NCBI GenBank assembly: GCA_900548255.1
Contig: URKH01000045.1
Location: forward strand, 1-16,390
Length of the DNA: 16,390 nucleotides
From: an uncultured Collinsella sp.
Lineage (GTDB): Bacteria > Actinomycetota > Coriobacteriia > Coriobacteriales > Coriobacteriaceae
Direction of reading: 5' to 3'
Part shown: piece by piece, positions 7,627 through 13,352 of the stretch
Layout: each line of letters begins with the position of its first letter
Position numbering within the stretch: the stretch's first letter is position 1
Position numbers and translations under genes: made by a program
Notes under the pieces: generated by a model
What the model saw: the letters and a program-made list of their open reading frames with translations, nothing else
What the model was told of the DNA's origin: nothing
Database searches by the model: none

Positions 7627-9189
7627 ATGGCATTTGTTTCGCTCGCCATCATCGCACTCGTGGCCTTTGCAAGTCCCTTCATCGCCTCGGCGATTCCCGG
7701 AAAACCCGTTCCCGAGACGGTCTTTTTGCTCGTGTTTGGCGCGGTGCTGGGACCTCATGTGCTCGGCATTATCCATGTGGATGCCGAGGTCTCGCTCGTG
7801 TCCGAGCTCGGCCTGGCCTTTTTGTTCCTGCTTGCCGGCTTTGAGATCGATCCCAAGAACATCACGGGCATCGAGGGGCGTTACGGCATGGCGACGTGGG
7901 TCGTCACGTTTGGTATCGCCTGGCTTGCCGTGCGCTTTACCCCGTGGTTTTCGGTCAGTCATTTTGATGGCATCGCCGTGACGCTAGCGTTGACCTCGAC
8001 GGCGCTTGGGGCGCTCATGCCCATCTTGCGCGAGCGGTCGCTTTCTGGGACGCGCGTCGGCGATTCGATTCTTGCCTATGGTACGTGGGGCGAGCTCGGG
8101 CCCGTGCTCGCCATGTCGGTGCTGCTGTCTGCCCGTACGGGTGTCGAGACGCTGTTGATCTTGGGGCTGTTCGCCGTGGTGTGCGTGCTGCTTGCCGTGG
8201 TCCCCAGCCGCTCCAAGCGTATTGGCAGCCGCTTCTTTGCCTTTATTCAGGAGCGCGCCGATACGACTTCTCAGACGTTCGTGCGCCTCACAGTGCTCAT
8301 CCTGGTCACGCTCGTGGCGTTTTCCGCTATTTTTAGCCTCGATATCGTACTGGGCGCTTTTGCCGCGGGCTTTGTCCTGCGCTACATCATCCCCGAGGGC
8401 AACCATACGCTCGAGCTTAAACTCGATGGCCTTGCCTATGGCTTTTTGATCCCGGTGTTCTTTACCGTGTCGGGTGCCAAGATCGACCTGACGGCTGTAG
8501 CATCGCGCCCCGGCTTGCTCGTGGGCTTTATCGTGGCGTTGCTGGTTATCCGCGCCGTGCCCATTCTCATCTCTATGAGCATTTGTCCCGCGACGCGTGA
8601 CGTCTCGGCGTATGGCCGCATCACCGTGGCGCTCTACTGCACCACGGCCCTGCCGATCATCGTTGCCGTGACGAGCGTTGCCGTCAACGCGGGCGCGCTG
8701 TCTCAAGATATTGCGTCGGTCATGGTTGCCGCCGGCGCCATCACGGTGTTCCTGATGCCACTGCTCGCGCAGCTCTTCTACCGCGTGGTCGATGCGGCGC
8801 CGGTCGCCGCCGTGGCGGAGGTTGCCGAGCATCCTTCTGATGCGCTCAATATCCTGCGCGCCCATCACGACCTTGCAAGTCTTCTCGCCCGCGAGCACGA
8901 GCTGTTGACGTCGCATGGACATGGTCGCGTATTCGAAGGCTTGCCTACACTCGATACGATTGCCGAGCGCCTTTCTGATCGGGCGGCGAGCGAACGCATC
9001 GATGCGCGCATTGTGGATGCGGCGCATCTGCTTGCCGATAAGAACTATGGCGACGAGATAGATCCGTCCGAGCTCACCCCGCGTGAGCGTCGCCGCCTAG
9101 AGCGTGCCAAGCTCGCCGTGCACGAGTACCGCCGTCGCATGCTGGAGCTTTATGCGCACGAAGAAGCCGACGAGGACGACGGCAAGTAG
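7627..9189 (+). CDS. CPA2-family monovalent cation:proton antiporter
   Basis: A 520-residue membrane protein of the Na+/H+ exchanger fold (PF00999-type, CPA2 branch). It likely swaps protons for Na+ or K+ and so helps in pH and ion balance. About twelve hydrophobic helices cover residues 1-390. Family-like segments are FGAVLGPHVLG (37-47), ELGLAFLFLLAGFEID (60-75), GAFAAGFVLR (243-252) and IPVFFTVSGAKIDL (275-288). In the helix that usually carries an aspartate for ion binding, the visible sequence is YGTWGELGPVLAM (151-163), with Glu156 at about that place. The C-terminal 130 residues are soluble and charged. They contain a basic helix (ELTPRERRRLERAK, 482-495) and end in an acidic tail. They show no nucleotide-binding TrkA-N motif. 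The start is set by AAAGG six bases upstream of ATG 7627. The gene is monocistronic, ending before a bidirectional terminator. Confidence 0.88.
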   Translation: MAFVSLAIIALVAFASPFIASAIPGKPVPETVFLLVFGAVLGPHVLGIIHVDAEVSLVSELGLAFLFLLAGFEIDPKNITGIEGRYGMATWVVTFGIAWLAVRFTPWFSVSHFDGIAVTLALTSTALGALMPILRERSLSGTRVGDSILAYGTWGELGPVLAMSVLLSARTGVETLLILGLFAVVCVLLAVVPSRSKRIGSRFFAFIQERADTTSQTFVRLTVLILVTLVAFSAIFSLDIVLGAFAAGFVLRYIIPEGNHTLELKLDGLAYGFLIPVFFTVSGAKIDLTAVASRPGLLVGFIVALLVIRAVPILISMSICPATRDVSAYGRITVALYCTTALPIIVAVTSVAVNAGALSQDIASVMVAAGAITVFLMPLLAQLFYRVVDAAPVAAVAEVAEHPSDALNILRAHHDLASLLAREHELLTSHGHGRVFEGLPTLDTIAERLSDRAASERIDARIVDAAHLLADKNYGDEIDPSELTPRERRRLERAKLAVHEYRRRMLELYAHEEADEDDGK

Positions 9190-9214
9190 CCGACGCTGAT
9201 GCGGGGGCGGCATT

Positions 9215-9260
9215 CCCGTTTGAGGACGGACGCGAAACGGGACACAGTTTCCCTTCAAAC
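9215..9260. repeat. REP-like palindromic element with competing hairpins
   Basis: This short element follows the antiporter stop and holds overlapping inverted repeats. GTTTGA (9218-9223) pairs with TCAAAC (9255-9260), enclosing GAAAC (9234-9238) with GTTTC (9247-9251). Alternatively CCCGTTT (9215-9221) pairs with AAACGGG (9235-9241). The two folds share bases and exclude each other. Nested palindromes of this size in an intergenic space look like a repetitive extragenic palindrome. There is only one copy in this window, so the repeat status is inference. Confidence 0.35.
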
Positions 9261-9262
9261 AG

Positions 9263-9308
9263 AAGAAGACGCGCTGTCTGCGGTTGATGTGGACAGCGCG
9301 CCTTCTTT
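9263..9308. terminator. Bidirectional terminator between the antiporter and SDR genes
   Basis: A 16-position stem with one mismatch (9263-9278 with 9292-9307) encloses a 13-base loop. The core CGCGCTGTC/GACAGCGCG is perfect. The outer AAGAAG/CTTCTT arms give a T-rich 3' flank on both strands. It lies between two convergent genes and probably serves both. Confidence 0.85.
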
Positions 9309-9350
9309 GGTTGAGCTATGTTGAGGCCAGGGGCCAAAGCTCGTGGTCCC

Positions 9351-10100
9351 TTAGGAGCGGGCGGCTCCATCGACGGGGAGCACGGCGCCTGTGACGTAGG
9401 CGGACATGTCGCTCGCCAGGAAGACGAAGGCGTTGGCGACATCCTCGGGCTCGCCCATGCGGCCCAGCGGAATGGTGGTGATGATAGGCTTGATGACCTC
9501 TTCGGGCAGGTTGGCGACCATATCGGTCTTGGTCACGCCGGGTGCGACGGCATTGACGCGAATGCCCATGGGGGCGAGCTCGCGCGAGAGCGACTGGACC
9601 ATGCCGTTGACGGCAAACTTGGACGTGGGATAGCCAACGCCGGAGGGCTGACCGTACTTAGCGACCATCGAGCTCGTGGTGGTGATGGTGCCGCCGTGGC
9701 CGGCCTCGGTCATGATCTTGGCGGCAGCCTGGTGGCCGTTAAAGACGGCGACGACGTTGAGGTCCATGACCTTGGCAAACTCCTCGGCCGTGTAGTCCAA
9801 AAGGGGCGAGCGCTGGGAGATGCCGGCATTGTTGACGACCGTGTCCAAGCCGCCCATATCGGCGGCAGCCTGGGTAAAGGCCTCAGTTACGGCCTCGAGC
9901 GAGGTGAGGTCGCAGGAGCGGCCCCAAACCTTGGCCTCGGGATAGGCGGCTGCCAGTTTCTCAACGGCTGCGTCGGCAGTCTCCTGGCGCGAGCCAAAGA
10001 CCGTGACGGCGGCGCCTTCCTCGATAAAACGGCAGGCGATGGCATAGCCGATTCCGCGCGTGCCTCCGGTGATGATTGCTTTCTTGCCCTTGAGCAGCAT
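9351..10100 (-). CDS. Short-chain dehydrogenase/reductase, BaiA/FabG-like
   Basis: A 249-residue classical SDR with a Rossmann fold that would reduce a ketone or oxidise an alcohol using NAD(P)H. Motifs visible: cofactor loop TGGTRGIG (11-18), NNAG (90-93), the catalytic tetrad Asn115, Ser143 or Ser144, Tyr157 and Lys161 in YPTSK, and the PG motif in VAPGVTKTDM. FGSRQET after the second strand carries Arg38, which usually favours NADP(H). Generic annotation would be FabG-type 3-oxoacyl-ACP reductase. The length, the GGTRGIG start, YPEAKV, DLTS.EAV, EEFAKVMDLNV..VFNG, SGVGYPTSK and APGV.KTDM resemble what I remember of clostridial BaiA, the bile-acid 3alpha-hydroxysteroid dehydrogenase. No other bai or fatty-acid synthesis gene is near. 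The start is fixed by GAGAGGAAG just before ATG 10100; an in-frame upstream ATG (10154) lacks a site. It lies downstream of hom but behind hom's terminator, so it probably has its own promoter. The substrate is unknown. Confidence 0.88.
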   Translation of the reverse strand: MLLKGKKAIITGGTRGIGYAIACRFIEEGAAVTVFGSRQETADAAVEKLAAAYPEAKVWGRSCDLTSLEAVTEAFTQAAADMGGLDTVVNNAGISQRSPLLDYTAEEFAKVMDLNVVAVFNGHQAAAKIMTEAGHGGTITTTSSMVAKYGQPSGVGYPTSKFAVNGMVQSLSRELAPMGIRVNAVAPGVTKTDMVANLPEEVIKPIITTIPLGRMGEPEDVANAFVFLASDMSAYVTGAVLPVDGAARS

Positions 10101-10183
10101 ATCGCTTCCTCTCTTATGTGCATGGATACTTGCAGCACAGCATAGTGGCGGCAAAAAACAGCTGACGCCGCATATCGGTAAAC

Positions 10184-10212
10184 GGTATCCACGGTTGTTG
10201 ATGAACGGTCAA
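10184..10212 (-). promoter_or_regulatory. Probable promoter of the SDR gene
   Basis: On the minus strand TTGACC (10212-10207) and GATACC (10189-10184) are separated by 17 bases. The -35 matches five of six consensus positions; the -10 is weaker. It lies between the hom terminator and the SDR start and would give an 80-base leader. The rest of 10101-10256 shows no gene. Confidence 0.4.
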
Positions 10213-10256
10213 GTTGCTCAAACGTTAGTCGACCACTTCGTGCAAAAGATGTAACT

Positions 10257-10291
10257 AAAAGGGGCTCCCATCCAATCGGATGGGAGCCCCT
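10257..10291 (-). terminator. Strong intrinsic terminator of hom
   Basis: A perfect 14-bp stem, AGGGGCTCCCATCC (10260-10273) with GGATGGGAGCCCCT (10278-10291), has a four-base loop. On the minus strand it is followed by TTTTAG. It starts 30 bases after the hom stop and should separate hom from the SDR gene. Confidence 0.92.
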
Positions 10292-10321
10292 CATGCGTTA
10301 TTTGATTTGCCGAGAATCGGG

Positions 10322-11665
10322 CTAGTTGGCCATGACGCCTTCGGTCCAGGCCTCGACGTCCTCGATGCGCAGGACGTTGGCGATTTCGGCCACGCAGTCG
10401 ACGCTGGCAAGCTCGGCGGCGGCAGCCTGGACGTCCTTCTCGAGCGCGCGGTGCGTCAGGAAGATGACCGAGCAGGTATCGCTGACGCCCGACTTGCCGT
10501 CCTCGACCTGGTTGATGAGCGAGATCGAGATGTTGTGCTTGGCAAAGATGTCGACCGTCTCGGACAGGGCGCCCACGCGGTCGGCGACCTTCAGACGCAC
10601 ATAGTACTTGGTCTGGAGCTCGTCCATGGGCTTAAAAGCGAGGTTGTGACCATAGGGCTCAATCTCGGGCAGCGGCGCCACGCCGCGGCTGATTTGCTCG
10701 GAGAGCGACAGGATATCGCCCACGACGGCGCTCGCGGTGGGGAAGGAGCCTGCGCCGGCACCGTAGAACATGGTCTCGCCCACGGCGTCGCCTACCACGT
10801 AGACAGCGTTCATGGCACCGTTGACCTTGGCGAGCATGTGGTCGGCGGGGATCAGCGTGGGATGCACGCGGACGTCGACGCCGGCATCGGTGTTGCGCGC
10901 AATGCCCAGCAGCTTAATGGTGTAGCCGAGCTCGCGGGCCTGGGCGATGTCCTCGGCGCCGATGGTACGGATGCCCTGCTGGTAGACGTCGTCGGTGGTC
11001 ACACGGGTGCCAAAGCCGATGGAGGCGAGGATGGCCGTCTTGCTGGCGGCATCGAAGCCGTCGACGTCGGCGGACGGGTCGGCCTCGGCGTAGCCCTTGG
11101 CCTGCGCGTCGGCGAGCACGTCGGCGTAATCGGCGCCCTCGGCGTCCATGCGCGACAGGATGTAGTTGGTGGTGCCGTTGAGGATGCCGGCGATGGTCAG
11201 GATCTTGTTGCCCACCAGGTCGTGCTCGAGCGTGCTGACGATGGGGATGCCGCCGCCGCAGCTGGCCTCGCACTTGATCTGCACGCCGCACTCACGCGCC
11301 TTCTCGGCGAGCGTCTCGACGTGACGGCCGAGCAGGGCCTTGTTGGCGGAGACGACGTGCTTGCCGTTCTCAAAGGCCGTGGTGAAGATCTCGGTTGCGG
11401 GATGCTCGCCGCCAATTAGCTCGACGACGATGTCGACGGTGGGGTCGGTGACGACATCATGCCAGTCGCTCGTAAAGGCCTCGCGCTCAATACCGGCGGC
11501 TTCGGCCTGCTCCCAGGCAAGCGCGCAGGCGCGGGTCAGCTTAAGGTCGATGCCGTAGGCGGCCAGGTACTCATCGTGGTGGCTCTTGATCAGACGGGCC
11601 ACGCCGCCGCCGACGGTTCCCAGGCCGATCAGGCCGACGTTCACGGTGCGCAGGGGTTCGCTCAT
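10322..11665 (-). CDS. hom: Homoserine dehydrogenase with C-terminal ACT domain
   Basis: Reduces aspartate semialdehyde to homoserine with NAD(P)H, the branch step to threonine and methionine. The protein has 447 residues, normal for the stand-alone Gram-positive enzyme not fused to aspartokinase. The N-terminal Rossmann domain has GLIGLGTVGGG (11-21). The family signature follows: SANKALLG (107-114), GGGIPI (137-142), AGILNGTTNYIL (159-170), and the catalytic region DPSADVDGFDAASK (196-209) with Asp205 and Lys209. Residues about 354-430 form an ACT domain (YYVRLKVADRVGALSETV), which in this family usually gives feedback inhibition by threonine. The start at 11665 has an excellent site, GAAGGAG, seven to eight bases upstream. 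The gene is transcribed away from livK1 across a 249-base spacer. That spacer has a possible -10 (TAGAAT, minus strand, 11724-11719) and an 11-base palindrome at 11746-11756. I see no T-box or leader peptide. hom is not linked here to thrC or thrB. Confidence 0.97.
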   Translation of the reverse strand: MSEPLRTVNVGLIGLGTVGGGVARLIKSHHDEYLAAYGIDLKLTRACALAWEQAEAAGIEREAFTSDWHDVVTDPTVDIVVELIGGEHPATEIFTTAFENGKHVVSANKALLGRHVETLAEKARECGVQIKCEASCGGGIPIVSTLEHDLVGNKILTIAGILNGTTNYILSRMDAEGADYADVLADAQAKGYAEADPSADVDGFDAASKTAILASIGFGTRVTTDDVYQQGIRTIGAEDIAQARELGYTIKLLGIARNTDAGVDVRVHPTLIPADHMLAKVNGAMNAVYVVGDAVGETMFYGAGAGSFPTASAVVGDILSLSEQISRGVAPLPEIEPYGHNLAFKPMDELQTKYYVRLKVADRVGALSETVDIFAKHNISISLINQVEDGKSGVSDTCSVIFLTHRALEKDVQAAAAELASVDCVAEIANVLRIEDVEAWTEGVMAN

Positions 11666-11745
11666 AGATAACTCCTTCGTGCATCTGTATGGATGATTGA
11701 CCAGTTAAGGTTGAGTGCATTCTAGCGTGAACCAAGGGCGCGTGC

Positions 11746-11756
11746 TTGCCAGGCAA
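11746..11756. promoter_or_regulatory. Palindrome in the hom/livK1 divergent spacer, possible operator
   Basis: TTGCCAGGCAA is a perfect palindrome around a central A. It lies at the place where the -35 region of a hom promoter with -10 TAGAAT (11724-11719) would fall. A regulator bound there could affect hom and perhaps the divergent livK1. Palindromes this short occur by chance, so confidence is low. Confidence 0.25.
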
Positions 11757-11881
11757 CAGGAGCCGCATAAAACGCTACCCCCGAAACGCTGCGGAAATAT
11801 TGGAAACACGCTCGCTACAAACGAACTCCCGTAACAAATTGTCAACGTTTGGGCCATAAGGTTTGCCCTGTACCGCAAGAC

Positions 11882-11896
11882 GGCCGCACCGCGGCC
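11882..11896 (+). promoter_or_regulatory. Small GC hairpin just upstream of the livK1 ribosome-binding site
   Basis: GGCCGC (11882-11887) pairs perfectly with GCGGCC (11891-11896) around a three-base ACC loop. The strong Shine-Dalgarno AAAAGGGGG (11901-11909) starts four bases later and stays outside the stem. Such a 5' stem could protect the mRNA end or space the ribosome site. No confident promoter was found in 11760-11880. Confidence 0.35.
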
Positions 11897-11914
11897 AGCG
11901 AAAAGGGGGACACC

Positions 11915-13081
11915 ATGTTCAACATCAACAGCACGCTCAGCCGTAGGAACTTCCTCGCCGGCGCCGCCGCGCTCGGCAGCACCGTCGCACTTGCCGGCTG
12001 CTCCTCGGGTGGCTCGGACGATGGGTCGGCCGATGACGGCAAGTCTTTCAAGATCGGCGTCATCGGTCCTCTGACCGGTGCCGCGGCCACCTATGGCGTC
12101 TCGGTCGAGAAGGGCGCCAAGCTCGCCGTAAAGGATTTCTCGACCAAGGACCTCAAGCTCTCGCTTAAGTCCGAGGACGACGTCGCCGACGGCGAGAAAG
12201 CCATCAACGCCTTCAATACCCTGTGCGACTGGGGCATGCAGGCGCTCGTCGGCCCCGTCACCACCGGTGCCGCCGTTGCCGTCTCGGGTGAGATTGCCGA
12301 CGACATGCTCATGGTCACGCCTTCCGCCTCGTCGCTCGATGTCACCAAGGACAAGACCACGGTCTTCCAGGTCTGCTTCACCGACCCCACCATGGGCACG
12401 AGTGCCGCGAAGTTTTTGGCCGAGAAGTACGCAGACGCCAAGATCGCCCTGTTCTACAACTCCGGCGATACGTACAGCTCGGGCGTTGCCGACGCCTTTG
12501 CCGAGCAGGCCAAGGAGTCCAAGCTCGATATCGTCGACACCGAGACCTTTAAGGACGACTCTTCCACGAGCTTTACCAATCAACTGACCAAGGCCAAGGA
12601 GGCCGGCGCCACGCTCATCTTTGCGCCGATCTACTACACGCCGGCGTCCGTCCTGCTCAAGAACGCCAAGGACATGGGCTACGACATGACGCTCATGGGC
12701 ACCGACGGCATGGACGGTCTGCTCTCTGTGGAGGGCTTCGATACCTCGCTTGCCGAGGGCGTGCTGCTCATGACGCCCTTCTCCGCCGACGACGAGAAGA
12801 ACGCCGACTTTGTCAAGGCATATAAGGAGGAGTACGACGAGACCCCCAACCAGTTTGCCGCCGACGCCTACGACTGCGTCCACGCGATCGCCGAGGCCAT
12901 CGACAAGGCTGGCATCGATACGACGGCCGACGGTGCCGACATTGCCGCCGAACTTGCCCGCGCCATGCGTAAGATCAAGATCGATGGCCTGACCGGCGAG
13001 CTCACCTGGAACGACGAGGGCCAGGTCGAAAAGCCCGCTACGGCCTATGTGATTCAGGACGGCAAGTACATCGCCGCCTAA
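11915..13081 (+). CDS. livK: ABC transporter substrate-binding lipoprotein, LivK/Peripla_BP_6 type (first copy)
   Basis: The extracytoplasmic solute receptor of a branched-chain amino acid type importer; 388 residues. The signal region carries a twin-arginine motif, LSRRNFLAG (8-16), then a hydrophobic stretch and a lipobox ALAGC with lipidated Cys29. The protein is therefore probably exported folded by Tat and anchored in the membrane. A Gly/Ser/Asp linker leads to a type I periplasmic fold: FKIGVIGPLTGAAATYG (45-61), MQALVGPVTTGAAVAV (108-123), VTPSASS (134-140, a typical ligand-contact loop), FYNSGDTYSSG (180-190), IFAPIYYTPASVLLKNAK (235-252) and FAADAYD (314-320). The start at ATG 11915 follows AAAAGGGGG by five bases; an in-frame upstream start at 11849 has no site. 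It heads the block livK1-livK2-livH-livM. The ligand is not certain: this family binds Leu/Ile/Val but also other amino acids, amides and urea. Confidence 0.9.
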   Translation: MFNINSTLSRRNFLAGAAALGSTVALAGCSSGGSDDGSADDGKSFKIGVIGPLTGAAATYGVSVEKGAKLAVKDFSTKDLKLSLKSEDDVADGEKAINAFNTLCDWGMQALVGPVTTGAAVAVSGEIADDMLMVTPSASSLDVTKDKTTVFQVCFTDPTMGTSAAKFLAEKYADAKIALFYNSGDTYSSGVADAFAEQAKESKLDIVDTETFKDDSSTSFTNQLTKAKEAGATLIFAPIYYTPASVLLKNAKDMGYDMTLMGTDGMDGLLSVEGFDTSLAEGVLLMTPFSADDEKNADFVKAYKEEYDETPNQFAADAYDCVHAIAEAIDKAGIDTTADGADIAAELARAMRKIKIDGLTGELTWNDEGQVEKPATAYVIQDGKYIAA

Positions 13082-13116
13082 GAGCGTATAAAACGCAACC
13101 GGTGAGGCTCTTTTAT
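13080..13116 (+). terminator. Possible weak terminator after livK1
   Basis: AAGAGC (13080-13085, overlapping the stop codon) pairs with GCTCTT (13107-13112), followed by TTATT. The 21-base loop is long and an alternative small stem, GCGT/ACGC (13084-13087/13093-13096), competes with it. It could reduce transcription into livK2. The call is moderate to weak. Confidence 0.4.
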
Positions 13117-13270
13117 TCAGGGCGAGGATGCTTGTAACAGAATGGAAACATTACTTTTACACAATAAAGTGGCAGATATGCATAAAGCGGCAAAAATACG
13201 CAGAAATATGGATAAAAATCTGAGGTATAAGAAAAGTTGAAATAATCGCCACTTTTCCTAACTAAAGCGT
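13117..13270 (+). promoter_or_regulatory. AT-rich regulatory island upstream of livK2
   Basis: No gene lies in this spacer. By count, 13141-13260 has 38 G or C in 120 bases (32%), against a strongly GC-rich surround. It contains an imperfect 18-base tandem repeat beginning ATAAAGTGGC (13164) and ATAAAGCGGC (13182). AAAGTGGC (13166-13173) has an exact inverted copy, GCCACTTT, at 13248-13255. GAAAAGT (13231-13237) is inverted as ACTTTTC (13251-13257). A possible promoter is TTGAAA (13237-13242) with TAACTA (13259-13264) at 16-base spacing; several other AT-rich hexamers compete. The pattern suggests a promoter with repeated regulator sites, but no known regulator motif is recognised. Confidence 0.45.
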
Positions 13271-13285
13271 CTACTATTTTGCGAA

Positions 13286-13331
13286 CGCCGAACACGGCGA
13301 AGGATGGCCTGTCGGGTAACCGAAACCCGAC
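13286..13331 (+). promoter_or_regulatory. Two stable hairpins in the livK2 leader
   Basis: The first is CGCCG (13286-13290) with CGGCG (13295-13299) and an AACA loop. The second is GTCGGGT (13311-13317) with ACCCGAC (13325-13331) and a seven-base loop. Neither is followed by a T-run, so they are not simple terminators. They end ten bases before the Shine-Dalgarno GAGGAG (13341-13346). mRNA stabilisation or translational control is plausible. Confidence 0.45.
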
Positions 13332-13352
13332 GAGATTTGAGAGGAGAGCCGC

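Noticed and set aside
11705..12883. A minus-strand open frame antisense to livK1, and a similar one under livK2 (13443-14342)
   Set aside because: Both are shadows of the paralogous livK genes and resemble each other only because the genes do.
13164..13200. Start of a CRISPR-like or VNTR array
   Set aside because: Only two imperfect 18-base units occur, with no regular spacers and no cas genes.
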